Origin: Erythroxylum novogranatense
Taxonomy: Eukaryota; Streptophyta; Magnoliopsida; Malpighiales; Erythroxylaceae
DNA length: 64,000 nucleotides
Assembly: GCA_029891385.1 (NCBI GenBank)
Contig: CM057228.1
Coordinates: 54,151,783-54,215,782, forward strand
Reading direction: 5' to 3'
A program made the position numbers and the translations under genes. The first letter of the stretch is position 1, and each line of letters opens with the position of its first letter. Shown here in pieces: positions 11,851-24,000 of the stretch. Under the pieces are notes generated by a model. That model saw nothing but the letters and a program-made list of their open reading frames with translations. It did no database searches and was not told the origin of the DNA.

Positions 11851-12356
11851 TCCCAAAACCCCTCCAAACCCTCTCCAATGCTTCCTACATCCAATCTAAC
11901 GTCATATTCAATCAATATCTTCTTAAATTCAACTCTTCTAGTGCAAATTCACTTCATAACAACTCAAACACCAAATTTATCTCATCAAACTTTCAATTCT
12001 TGATCCATTTGGTCCATCAAGACCCCAAATTCTCATCAATTTGCATTGCTATCACCCCCACAAATCATAAACAATATCCTAACTTGTAACAATCATATCT
12101 TTTCATTCTGATATCCTAAATTTGCATACTATATGGTGTCGGAAAGCTAAGAAGATCATATATAACTTTTATTAAGACATCTTGGTTAAAATCATCATAA
12201 ATTTATACAGAATTTCTTCTGAACTCAGAACACACAATTTCCCTTTATGAACACAATATTGTATGCAAATCTATAACACAATATATATACAAAAACATTC
12301 ATTTCATACATTGGATATTTCTAAATTCCACTAAAAGAGCGGGGTCCAACAATATA

Positions 12357-14925
12357 CTTATGGACGATGAAATAAAGGATGATAGGAAAATGAAACCAAA
12401 GAGGGAAATAAAATAGTTATAAATGACTTTACAAGTGATGACAAGTGATGCATGATGTGTAGTATGGAGAAAGTTAGAAATGCGCCTAAGTTTGGAGTTT
12501 ATGTATGCACACGATTAAGGAAAAGTTGATGAATCAAATGAGAAGAGTGACTACACTCAAAATGATAGTTCAATTATTATGGAATGATTTAGCATTAGAA
12601 GAGGTAAATTTTGGAAAACTAGAGTAGAATTGGTGCTAATAAGTGTGTTAATGTGAGGAAGAAAGTGCAGGGCACGATAGTGGCCTACAAGAAAATAGGT
12701 TTATGTCACGATCGTGATGTGGTACCCCAATTGTAGGCAGGAACAAAGATAGAAGTGTTGTCTGGACTCAATTGGACTTTAAGTATCAATAGCAAAGGTT
12801 ATTAATTGGTTAATTGACATAAACACATCTCTAGATAAGATGTAATAATTTTGTCTTATTATAAGGATGTTTGGATCATATAAGATATGATACGAATTGA
12901 TCTTATATTATGAAATGTTGACATTGATTTTTTTTAGGTACGAAGAATGACTGATAAGTAATCATGGGAAATAGTTGATTGACAAGAATTTTATGAACAA
13001 TATCGAGGTTAGTACCAATAAATCACTGAGATAGGGTCAATAAGTCAGTTAATTCAATTTAAAAATGATCAATGAAGGAACAAATCTGAAATGAATAAAT
13101 AGTGAGTCAAAAGTGAATGTTGGAGTTACATCCCTAGTGAGGACTCAAGCATAAAAGTTAGAAAATGCTACTGAGAGTGTATGCATGTTGCTCATGTAGA
13201 GTACTAACTACGTAAGTGGATTTGGGAATTCAAGAGAACACCTCACTAATGTAAGGGGAACTTAGGTCCTTATTATAGTCTGTATATGTTTGGAATGTAT
13301 TATCAACACATGAAGTTATGTTTGCAAATAAAGTGAAATGTGTGGAGAAATTGGTATGAATGAACAGACATTAGAATAAGTTAATGTGGAATCACAGGAA
13401 ATCAAATGAACTGAGGAAATCATTCGAGAAAAAGGGTATTAATTGGGAAATTGAGAATATCATGTGCTAATACTACTGCACCGAGGAATTAGTTACTTAA
13501 AGAATTACAAAAAAATAATTATGGGCATAACGAGTCTTAGGCATATCTGTTGGAGTTAACAATGCCCCCGACAGTATGATATCAACAAGTGATTATGATC
13601 ATAGACAGTATTTTGAATGTGTTTAAAAAAGTAAGATGAAATTTTGAACAGTTGCAGAATAATAATATAAGTCGTATCAATGATAAAAAAGGGGGAATTT
13701 TGTGCAGAATTTCTAACCCCAGTGTTAATTATACCGCTTCGAGTTGGAGAAATTGTAGTATATATCTAAGTTTCCCATTAGAGATTAAGATGCAATCTGT
13801 TGCAAAAGTATAAAGTGATTTTGTGTACTTAGGGACAATTATCGCCTCATGAGCTGAATTTGAATATAATGTGCTATAATAGAAATTGCTTTAAAATCTT
13901 GGAGACATCAATTGTAAAGAAACATTATATAGATCAGCAAAAATTGAGGCACTTAATGAGTTTGCAAGAATTGAAAGGGATTGTGCAAATGAGTATTTCC
14001 CATTAAAGCTAGTGTTGTAAATTGATGCATTGAATAGAAAATTCAATAGCAGAGTATCTCAAATTTGGATGTTAAGATTATCAAATCGAGTGTATTAATG
14101 AGTGTAGAATGTCGAGCTAAAAAGGGGCAAAAAGCAAGTATTATTAGTTATCGAATTTAAAATCAGTTGTGTATAAAAGAAATGACAAAGTCTAAACCGA
14201 GGAATTAGAACTTAACCCTTATCGGGGAATTGAAAACAGATCCAAATTTCGAGTAAATGATATTTATGATTGGATTAAGCACTGTTAGAAAAAACACAAA
14301 AGATAATCAAAGCTATATGTTCTAGTAAGAGTACATCGAAAGAGCAATTAATGGCGAAGAATGTAGAACCAAGTGATTACATGTTTGAATTGCCAATAGT
14401 CCTCACTATTGGAGACAAGTGTAAAGCTTATATTTCTGGAGTTCATCAGAATATGAGATTAATGTATAGTTCAAATTAAATGCAGGCATATCAATATTTA
14501 TCTTGACGATACCATTACAATAGAGAATAAAGGGTCATATGACAAAAAGGGAGTCGATCGCCCCTACATTGAAATGAAAAGGGTATGAAAAAAATGGTTG
14601 AAGGCCAAAATTGATTTGAGACAATATAGATGAGTAAAATGAATCTGTAATAGGAGTTAAGTGATTCAAGATAATAACAATTGAGTTAAGTGGATCAACA
14701 TTGAGGTTAAGGAATATCGTGGGTTAAATATAAGAGTTAAGTGTATTAACACTGATGAGAAGTGGAAAAGATGACTTGTCTTTGAGAGTATCACCTTGGC
14801 CAAGGTGTACTAAGATGGAGATAAAGGTGTAAATAGGGGGAAACTAAGTTTAACATAAAGTGGCCCATATGAAACTATGGCGATAATAGGACTATGGATT
14901 GTGAATTGTTTTATGGTTATCGATA
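12357..14925 (+). pseudogene. Element C pol remnant (RT end, RNase H, integrase C-terminus), heavily decayed
   Basis: No frame longer than about 60 codons survives, but chromovirus pol landmarks can be read in order. Near 13550 a VNNAP-like RT motif appears. At about 13735-13790 PVLIIP is followed by VVY, the approach to RNase H. At about 13835-13960 comes RQLSPHEL, then LRHLMSLQEL, matching the conserved SRQLKPHE and LKYL-SQKEL segments of Tekay RNase H. At about 14785-14900 VNRGKLSL and GPYE match the GKL-PRYVGPYEI region that follows the integrase core. 12357-13500 should hold gag, protease and early RT, but I recognise nothing there. The remnant stops against the D fragment at about 14925, so the end of pol and the start of the 3' LTR are missing. 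Confidence 0.6.
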
Positions 14926-14929
14926 AAGG

Positions 14930-15536
14930 TGCCTATTTCTGATCGGGCTAACCTGATACAGATCTCTAGATTGAGCCCACCATCAAATCTCCGACACCTA
15001 TCAGCCTCCGTAGCAATCAAAACAGAAGCATACCCCATCAGCTCATTGAATCAAGACTCGTACTCGACCATCGTCATCGACTGCCTCAACTCTAAGAACT
15101 CCTGCATCTTCATCTCCAAGTAAACCTTGGGCATATAATTATCCCGAAAGGCTCTCAAGAAATCCTCCCATGTCAAAATACAGGGTCTGGTGGTACTGCC
15201 CGGAACAATTTTCCACCACTGATATGTTGGACCCTGTAGCAGAGAAACCGCATAATCAAAGTGCTCATCAGAGTCGCAGTCCATCTGGTCTAGGACTCTC
15301 TCAGTCCTCTCCAGCCATCCCTCAGCCTCAGTAGGGTCTGTGCTGCCATAAAAGTCTACAGCTCCCTGCTTGCGCAGTCTATCATACCTCCTCTCCCGTC
15401 TCACGGGGACTCTAGGAGACTGCTCCTCAAATCGAGGCACTGAGGACTCCTTACTAGCTCCGATTGATCCATGGTCAGCTGGTTGATCTACCTGATCACC
15501 AAGGACGGATGACCTATAACAAAACCATAATTTCAA
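14930..15536 (-). pseudogene. Gypsy element D gag, 5' fragment
   Basis: Left-facing chromovirus (Tekay-type) Gag. 161 codons are open from 15536, with typical retrotransposon-gag landmarks: RRERRYDRLRKQGAVDFYGS near residue 45, DPTEAEGWLERTERVLDQM near 68, DYAVSLLQGPTYQWW near 95, and TWEDFLRAFRDNYMPKVY near 125. A stop follows MVEYES, after which the same frame continues to about 14930 (FNELMGYASVLIATEADR, RLARSE). The methionine at 15536 may not be the true start, since the conserved region begins about 45 residues later. Everything downstream of gag (protease, RT, integrase, 3' LTR) is absent: the left edge abuts the decayed integrase end of C. Confidence 0.82.
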
Positions 15537-15604
15537 TCAATTTCTGCTTTTCTTACTGAAATTCAAGCCTAATAATAAACTATGCCCAAAAGATGCCAAA
15601 CCAT

Positions 15605-15616
15605 GCTCTGATACCA
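15605..15616 (-). other. Primer-binding site of element D
   Basis: The minus strand reads TGGTATCAGAGC five bases inside the LTR edge at 15622, showing that D faces left and that the LTR to the right is its 5' LTR. Confidence 0.92.
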
Positions 15617-15621
15617 CCTAA

Positions 15622-18484
15622 TGTAGCGCCCCCTTACCGTAGGGTACGCACCGGAACGCCCGTAGGTCGTTCCGATACATAACCCACGATGAGGGTGCAC
15701 TACGAACGATCAATTATATAATCCACATGGCATCAATATAATAAGACTGTAATATCAAAATCACTAGATTTTTAAAACTGAAAGATTCCCATTTCATAAC
15801 CTCAAAACACAATTTACAAGCTTATCAATTCCCACAATCTGTACACATATTTCGAAAAGGAATTGATACAAAACTAACTAGGTCATCCCCAAAAACCATC
15901 CCAGCTGACCGACCTGTGAGTCATACTTCTCTTGCCAACGCGCTCAACAAGGCAAGAAAAGTCTCTCGCTAACTGGAGCTAGGAGTCTACAATCTCTGTC
16001 CTGAAAAATAGATGCAATGTTGGGTGAGTTTGCGAACTCAGCGAGAAACCATCATCGATGATCCACCCAACTCATGCATATGCAAACAATTCACAGAATA
16101 TCACATAATACCATGCTCGGAATTATCTCATGCATTCTATTTCACAAATATAAGGCCTTTCACACAATTCACAATTTATCATTCATGTGTATATGCACAT
16201 GTGACACTTTTCATTTTATTACGTTGTTGTGACCGTGCGCCTGAGCTCATTAACGTTGAGCCAGTGGCTCTGAATAACATTGGGCTTGAAGCCCTAATAT
16301 GTTGAGCCTGTGGCTCTAAAATCGTTGGGCACGAGGCCCTATTGCGTTGAGCTTAAAGCTCTGAAATACGGTGGCTGCTCCGGTCACAACTGCCATTATC
16401 TGATCATGCCTTTATGCATGAATGCACATGTTTCAATTTACAATCATTGTGTCACAACCTAACACCCTATATCCCATTCTGCATTAATACCAATTAATTG
16501 CAATTCATACACACACAACACTTCTATATCAAATTTTAGATATTTCGGACACCTATGGTCCGAAATCAATCAAAGCAAACACACATATCCTTCCTTAACT
16601 CCTCATGGCATAGGTGCATAAAATGTAACACATCAAGGTTGAGAAAACAGTTAGGTTACTCACCTCTAAACTTCCGAGCTACTGTTGGGAAGTCTCCGCT
16701 ACGTCGGAAGATCGACGCTCCACTTGAGCCTCTAAAACAATCAGAATATTCAAATATTACTAATTGCACAATTTACAATATTCAATAATGCATATGCAGT
16801 GATTGAATTATGTACTATACATGCTTATGACATTCCTGTCACTATACCTGAATCTTTCCAATTCAACTCTTTATCTTTCTAAAATAGCAATTCCTAGATT
16901 CCATAATTCACTTAACAAATGTCCGAACTCTCTAAAATCACACTCCGATTATAAATCACATTCTCTACTCAATTGTCATCCGATTTCAAGAACCTTCGAA
17001 ATTAATTCAGAAATTCCATTCTTATAAATTCACAATTCTTAGTCTCTAATTTCAATCACTCATGAACCAATTCAATAGGAATAAAACCTCAAAACCATCA
17101 ATTGAAACACGCAACTTCAATTTCAAAAAATGGGCGTCCTCGCCGCGGCGCAAGATTGCTCGCCGTGGCGAGACCCTCATATCGTAAATGGCGCGATGCG
17201 TTCTGACGCATCGCGCGCCCCATTTATTTCGCGCCAAGGCGTCGTCTTCGCTTCGTCGCGCGTAGAAGAAATCTGCTTTCGCCGCGTGGCGTTCGCTTCG
17301 CTTCGTCACATGGCGTGCGGGATAGAATTTGCTTTCGCCGTGGCGTGTTCATCACACGTCATGACGCAAAACCGTAAAACGCCTGAAACCAGTTTCTCGG
17401 TTCATCATTTGTTAATCCATCTTTTCTCATTATAACCACTCCAAAACAACTCAATACACTAAACACAACTCATCTCTAACCTCAATTCCATCTAAAATCA
17501 ATTATCTCTTAATTACCAAAACAAAAGTTAGAAAACTCATCATCCGAACCTAAACATTTTCAATTCATCAAATACACTAATCAATCATCAATACAATCCC
17601 ATTAATCTATAAAGAAAACTATCTAAAGCAAGAAGAGTAGGAAGTTACTTGTTTAAACCTTAAAATCTTCAAAAACTCCAACCCTTCAAACTCTCACACA
17701 CCCACGGCAATCACCAAAATCAAACTCATCAATAACTTCTCCAACACAAGCTAAAAGGAAAAAGGTTTTAGATGGAGAAGGAAGTAATTTGAACAAGAAA
17801 AATGGAAACAAAGAGCAAAGGTAGAGATCCACGATGGAGGAGGAGAAGAAGAAAAGCAAAGGTCTTTCCAAGAGGGCAAACATCGTGGAAAGCAATATTT
17901 CAAAAGATAAGGGTTTTATACTAGGGGTTTAAAGCTAAGGGCATGTTTGGCAATTCATTTGCCACATGCCCACTTCTCAGGGTCTAAAAATCCAATTCTT
18001 ATTCTAATTTCTCCCAAATTTTCAATGGCTATAAATATTAAATCCTAAAATCACAACTCTAATTATCTCGTGCCAATTACCAATCAATTTCAGAACCGGA
18101 ATCCAATTACTCAGCCTTTAATTCATTTTTTCGGTCCGGACCCATTACTCCAAAAATTCCAGAAAATTTTCTAAAAATTCTCAAAAATATAAAACACATG
18201 ATCATACACTCCAATTCTATTTTTCAAACCTCTAGCATTCAATTTTCACTTTAATTCACTAATCAAAGCACAACCTATACAAAAATTACAGAATCTCCAA
18301 TTTATACAATCATGCCGGGAATATGTCATACATGTATGTACATACATATGCTTGTGCAACAATAATCATTTATTACGAAATATAGAGGCTAAAATGCATG
18401 TGCCAATATCAAATTATGAATGCACTCAATTCTAATCTATCCGAATTACCAATATGCCCATCACATCGGTAACGGGATGTTACA
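15622..18484 (-). mobile_element. 5' LTR of left-facing Gypsy element D
   Basis: A 2863-bp LTR. On the minus strand it starts TGTAACATCCCG at 18484 and ends GGGGGCGCTACA at 15622. It belongs to the same TGTAACA-type group as C and S3: 16235-16380 carries repeated GAGCC/AAGCTC words next to GGTCACAAC, as in C (about 5276-5430) and S3 (about 24290-24450). 17130-17340 is a CpG-rich block with a strong hairpin at 17191-17215. The right edge joins C's 3' LTR (5045-equivalent) exactly, so D inserted in C's 3' LTR. The frames at 17052-17435 are by-products of the CpG block. No gene is present. Confidence 0.85.
17191..17215. repeat. Strong CpG hairpin in D LTR
   Basis: Inverted repeat with an 11-base arm GCGCGATGCGT, loop TCTG and a perfect complementary arm. 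It lies within a CpG-rich block (17130-17340) containing GCCGCGGCG, GCCGTGGCGAG and GCGTCGTCTTCGCTTCGTCGCGCG. Confidence 0.85.
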
Positions 18485-19538
18485 GAATGCACATTATATG
18501 AGTGATAAGTGTCGGACCACGGTCCGATGACAAATGTCTTTTTAATGTGCATTGCATATGTATGAGAATATGTTTCTCAACTCTACTATTGAATGTCGGA
18601 CTACGGTTCGCTGACATGTGATAGTGAGTGAATGGGAATAGGCCAATGTGATTGATGCATTTCATTGCATAAGTGTATGAAATATAATGGCTGTTGTCAC
18701 CAGAGTCGTCACCGATCAGAGCTTTAAGCTCAACGAGTGAAAATGAGCTTCGAGCTCAAAAGTGATTCAAAGCCTCAGGCTCAACGTTTAATGAGCCCTG
18801 TATCCTCCAAATGGATAAGGGACAGTTGTTAATGAGCCATACATGGGACAGTTTAGGCACTCGGTCACAACAAAATAACAAATAAAAAGTGAGTCTCATG
18901 TGCATTGCATGTGCATAATATGAATGATAAGTGTATCGAATGTGAAATAATGTGAAATGTGAAATAAAGTGAAATGTGTGAATTATGTGTTATGTGACTG
19001 GGTGAGCCATCGATGATGGTCACTCACTGAGTTCACAAAACTCACCCAAAATTTGCAATTATTTTTCAGGCTTTGAAGAATACCCCGTTAGGTAAACGGG
19101 AGTGTAATTACTGCATGCAAGGGATAGATAGAAGACGGGATCAGTTCGCGTTTGCATTGTGTCTCTTTATTTTCACATTGAATTACATTTTTTGCAACTT
19201 ATTGTATTTTGTGTATTTGAGTATATTTGTTGTGTATAACTTACCGATTGGGAAAAAGTTTTGCAAAATAGAATGATCAAAGTGTAATATGTTTTGTTTT
19301 TGGATTAGGCTAATCGAAATTCTGGTTTTAAAAAAAATTGGCAACTACTATAAATGAAAATGTTTATGAATAAAAGTGTGCCCAAAGTTGCGATTATTAA
19401 TTTTCACGTACGTTTGAAAAAAAAGTTTTATACTGAGTTTTGACGAACTAAGTGATGTAACACGCCACCCTCGCTGGGCACGGACTCGGATATCACCATC
19501 GATGTCAGGTTCGGGTTATGCGGGAGTGGGGTGTTACA
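18485..19538 (+). mobile_element. 3' LTR (right part) of element C
   Basis: Matches 5045-6113 along its length with scattered substitutions and small indels, and ends GGGGTGTTACA. It starts exactly where D's LTR ends, so the preceding part of this LTR was lost with the left half of D. It contains the near-palindrome TCGGACCACGGTCCGA at about 18509-18524. The sequence switches at 19539 to Copia gag, so C ended inside element E. The left TSD is not in the window. Confidence 0.87.
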
Positions 19539-20159
19539 TGTAACGAGACTCATGCAAGAACGTTGTGGAATAAGTTGGAGCAGTTATATGCTTCAAATAT
19601 CGGCAATAACAAATTATTTTATATGACAAAATTGACGCAGGTAAAATATCAAGAGGGTACTTTTGTAGCTGATCATTTAAATAATATGGAAGGAATGATT
19701 GATCAGTTATCAAAGATGGGCTTAAATTTTGATGATTAAGTGATTACTTTGATGGTGTTAGCTTCATTACCAGAGTCTTGGGAGACTTTGAAGGTGTCAT
19801 TGACAAATACTGCACTAAATGGTGTATTAAATATGGAGTCTGTTAAAAGCAGTATACTAAATGAAGAGATGACATGTAAATCACAGTCTGCAGCCTCTTC
19901 ATCACATTCAGATGTTCTGCTTATAGAAAATAGAGGAAGGAGTCAATCCAGAGGTCCAAAGTCCAGAGACAAGAGCAGAGGAAAGTCAAACAGATATGTA
20001 AATGTGAAATGCCATTACTACAAGAAGAAGGGCCACATCATGAAATTTTTCCGAAAGTTGAAGAAGGAAAAAGGAAAAGATGTGAAGAAAATGAAAGCAG
20101 TGATGATGAACAAAGTAACATTGTTGACGAATTCAACCTTGCTATTGATACAGAGATAG
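19539..20159 (+). pseudogene. Copia E (Tnt1/Tork-like) gag, 5'-truncated
   Basis: Starts in mid-protein at the edge of C's LTR. The first part reads ARTLWNKLEQLYASNIGNNK and LTQVKYQEGTFVADHLNN, the UBN2-type gag core of Tork elements. A single stop at 19737-19739 separates it from a second stretch (LASLPESWETLKVSL; SILNEEMTCKS), still gag. The nucleocapsid zinc knuckle at about 20005-20050 is damaged: it reads C-H-Y-Y...GH...F, so the second and last cysteines of the CCHC box are replaced by Tyr and Phe. Not functional as read. Confidence 0.85.
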
Positions 20160-20738
20160 TCAGCTTGGTATCGCAAGAAACAAGTTGGATAGTTGAGAGT
20201 GGAGCTACTGTTCATGTTACATCTCATAGACAATTTTTCTCATCCTACACACCTGGGAATTATGGCGTTGTTAAGATGGCAAACGAAAATCTGTCAAATG
20301 TTGTTGGCAAAGGAGATGTTTCTTTAGAGACAGTAAATGGTTCAAGATTATTGCTAAAAGATGTCAGGTACATTCCTGATATACGTCTGAATTTGATTTC
20401 TGTAAACAAGCTAGATGATGAAGGTTTTCGAAATACTTTTAGAAACGAAAAATGGAAGCTTACTAAGGGCTCGTTAGTAGTGGCCAGAGGTCAGAAGCAC
20501 TCAAGACTATATATGATGTAAGCAAAGCTGTCCAGTGATATTGTCAATACAGTGGAGAATGATAATACAGTTGATTTGTGGCATAAAAGACTAGGCTACA
20601 TTGGTGAGAAAGGGATGCATCAGCTTATAAAAAGGAATATACTATCTGGTCTAAATCAGATACATCAGAAGAAATGTGCAGATTGTCTAGCAGGGAAACA
20701 AAACTAGATTTTTTTTCCAGAGTTCTCCTCCATCTAGA
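20160..20738 (+). pseudogene. Copia E protease and GAG-pre-integrase region
   Basis: Overlaps the end of gag in a shifted frame. The aspartic protease active site is present as WIVESGATVHVTS, where the family has D-S-G; the catalytic Asp is Glu here. It is followed by GKGDVSLETVNGSRLLLKDV and YIPDIRLNLISV, characteristic of Copia protease. A stop at 20519 is followed by the GAG-pre-integrase segment (LWHKRLGYIGEKGM; CADCLAGKQN) at about 20574-20706. The canonical L-GH has become LGY. A further stop precedes the integrase core. Confidence 0.83.
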
Positions 20739-21063
20739 ATGAAGAATGTTCTAGATCTGATTCACTCAGATTTGTGCGGACCATTGTCAAAGTCACTCAG
20801 TAATGCACAGTACTTTGTGACTTTTATTGATGATTATTCCAGGAAAACATGGACCTATACTATGAAGACTAAAGATCAAGTGCTAGAAGTGTTGAAACAA
20901 TTTCATGCCTCAGTTGAGAGACAAACTGGGAAGAAATTGAAGTGCATTCGAACAGACAATGGCGGCGAGTATATCGGATTATTTGATGTTTACTGTAAAG
21001 AGCATGGTATTAGACATTAAATAATTCCACCAAAAACATTGCAATTGAATGGTGTAACTGAGA
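20739..21063 (+). pseudogene. Copia E integrase, 5' part (split by S3)
   Basis: Integrase catalytic core: HSDLCGPLS, then FVTFIDDYSRKTWTY (first Asp) and IRTDNGGEYI (second Asp). A stop follows at HGIRH, but the reading resumes with IIPP and LQLNGVTE up to the S3 insertion. The right part is at 25127-25590. The duplicated target TGAGA is 21059-21063. Confidence 0.88.
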
Positions 21064-24000
21064 TGTAACATCCCACCCCGACGGGAAGGATAAAATAGTA
21101 ATTTGGTCAGGGGTGAGAGTGAATAGGACTGATTTGGCATTTTTATGCATACTGGTATTTGTGAACAGTGAATTTTTGCACATGAAAAATAACCGTACAT
21201 GCATTCATGATATTTCCCGGTATTGGGTCTAAATGGAATTTTATTGTGAATAATGTGGAAATTATGTTTGAAAAATTTAATTGGAGTGGATTGTTATGTG
21301 CTTTTTATTTTCAGGGAATATTAGAAATTTTTCTGGACTTTTCTGGAGAAAATTTCCGGACCGAAAAAAAATCGCCAAGTAGCGAACCGGTTGATTTTAT
21401 TGGATAAATAATTTTGGGATTGTAATTAGAGCCATTGGATGGATTGATTAGAGCCTTTTGATGGAGCTTGTCTTTTTCTCCCATTTCATGCCAAGTGGCA
21501 TGATGAGTCATCCTTCCACTTTGATCAAGCTTGCATTCTCAACACTTCTGGTTGGGGAGGAAAAACAAAGGTGTTTTTGTGAGTCTTCTTCTTCTCCTTC
21601 GTGTCTCCTCCCTTGAATTCTCCATATGTTCTAGCCAAAAAAATTTTGCTCTTCATCTTGCTTCTAAGAGCTTAACCTAGCTTCCCTTGCAAGGTGATGA
21701 TGATGATTGTGTGGTGGAAAGAATTAGAGAGGATTGTGAGATTGTGAAGTCTAGAAGAGTGGAAGTTTGTTTAAGGTAAATCACATGTTTATATGATGGT
21801 TTTATAGTTACTTAAGGTTAATTGCATGGCTAAGTTGAACAAAAATGATGATTAACTTGAATTGGGATGGTTTGAGATTGCAAAGACAGATTCGTGGCTC
21901 CACTTGTTTAATTTTTTTGAGCTTTTTAATGTTCTAATATAGAGAAACTCAAAACATAGAAGTTGTAGAAATAGAGGTCTACTATCTCCATGAATTTTTC
22001 CACGATTTTAGGGTGAGCCAAATGAGAGTAATAGGCCCCTAATTGAATCAGGTTCAGAACACCAGCGAGATTTAACTAAGACCTGAAAGTTAATTGTTTG
22101 AGGACCTTAGAGTTGGAATTGGATGATGAGATCTTCTTACTAAATGTTCAAAAATGTGTCATTTAAGAGCTGTAGAAAGGAAATTTTAATTTGATAAGGA
22201 TTCTGCTAGTTATGTCCAAATAAGTGAAGGTTGTTCCTAACCTTAGTGATATAGAAGAGAACAGAAACAGGTCAGGTGTGTAAAAATCACAATAAATCCA
22301 ATTTATATTATTTTTGAACCGGATTTGGATATGTGATAGCCATATGAGTTTATGAAAAATGAAACTTTGAATCACCTTAATTGGATGTGAAATGAATGGG
22401 TTATAAGGTTTTAAGCCGGACAGGGTCCAACCTGTGACTGCATGTTAAAGCTGATTGTTAATGGAAGATTTGAATGTCCTTAATGACCGAATTAGACCAT
22501 GGTTATAAAAGAAGAAATGTAAAGTTATGTGTTAATTAGAGGTTTGGAAAGTTTTAAAAACATTTTCCCTTTGTATAGGGAGTTATGAGTTGTTAACTAT
22601 TGACTGGTTATGTGCATTATGTTGGAACCTAGCCATAAGTGTAGGTTTTGTGAGTATTCTGATTGGAAGCAAATTTAGAGATTTCCGTGATTTGAATTGG
22701 CACAAATGATCTTCTGTAAAGTTGTAGAGGAAGAAATTATCTTGAAAATGAGATATATTATGTTAATTTTGGATAACAGAATTGGGACTTATTAATTTTC
22801 AAAGATTGGACTGAAGTTAGGTCATTGACTAGTGGTCAGGTCAGAAACTTGCATGACAGTTTTGAGCTTGTTAATGATGGAATTGGATTCTGAGTCCTTC
22901 ATGAAATTTGAATTATGAGATCTTATCTTTCCAGTGATATAAGGTAGTGATTGTTTTGACATTTGTGCTAGGAGATATGTTGCTTTGAAATGTACTGTTC
23001 AGATTGGGAAATTTCAGTGGGCAGATGCTTTGGTGAATTATTTGACCTAGTTAGCAAATGAATTTGATTTCAAGTTGTTCATGAAAGTTGTAGATAACAT
23101 TGGGATCTTTCTGAGCATATTTATTGTGTAATTGTTGACAAAGGAAATGAGAAGTTATTGAATTTACAAGATACTGTACTGTTTTAGAACCCATTGACTG
23201 GGAAGTAACTTTGATTGCATTTTTGACACCCTTAGAGGTGAGATTGGCTTTTGTCTCCTTCATAAAACTTGTAGAGCTCTCTTTTCTCTATGAAATAGAC
23301 ACCAAATTTTTCCAAATTGGAGTTCGGAGTAGGGAGTTATGGCCTAGACAAGTTGGCATGTCGGAGGAAATTGTTTCAGATCTGTCATTTTATAGGACTA
23401 GTCAACTAGGATTCTTAAACCAGTCGACTACAACCTGCACTAGTCGACTAGGACATGTATTTTTAATGCACTAGTCGACTACAACCTGCACTAGTCGACT
23501 AGGATGTGTATTTTTCCTCCTTTTGCTCATAACTTTTCCGTCCGACATCCGATTGACCTGATTCTTGAGGTATCGGATTCGTGAAACATTGAATTTCATT
23601 GCATGAGAAATTGGGAATTTTTGGACAGAAAATTGATGTGGGTCCGGGCAATGATTCTTTGGTCACTGTTTTATTTATTTTTGGACCTATAGAGGCCCGA
23701 ATTGAGTACTGTCAGTGTCGTTAGATTTCTAATTTCTAGACGGATTTTTGGTGATTGAAAATTTGGATTTAGGGCCGGAAAAATCATGAACATGCATTGT
23801 ACACATTTTAAGCGCTACATGTGCATTCTGAAATATTACTGATTGGATTTTTGGTAATCATTGCATACTGTAACTGATATAGAGGCACATTTGGAGCGTC
23901 AATCCACCGATGCCACTAAGACTTCCAGGTATTAGCTCGGAAGTACAGGTGAGTAACCTAGTTGGTTCCTCAATTCTGATTGTTTATAGTTCTGTACTGA

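Larger units (their letters stand above)
6724..12351 (-). mobile_element. Large solo LTR S2 (5.6 kb), left-facing
   Basis: Bounded by TGTTGGGACCC and GGGGTCCAACA with a perfect TSD ATATA (6719-6723, 12352-12356). Left-facing orientation follows from two blocks that appear inverted relative to S1 and H: the GAGCTNNATAGCTCAC block at about 7786 and the GGGCAGGCGGG block at about 8226. There is no PBS, PPT or coding domain inside, so it is read as one very long LTR. From about 10070 to 11600 it is built of degenerate units of about 180 bp. It carries a CpG-rich block (10730-10880), a perfect palindrome cluster (11672-11850) and a G17 run. 7060-9440 is AT-rich with no recognised gene. The open frame near 10598-10927 comes from the CpG block. 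A compound of two related LTRs cannot be excluded. Confidence 0.78.

Noticed and set aside
17052..17435. Arg/Ala-rich frames in the D LTR
   Set aside because: By-products of the CpG hairpin block.
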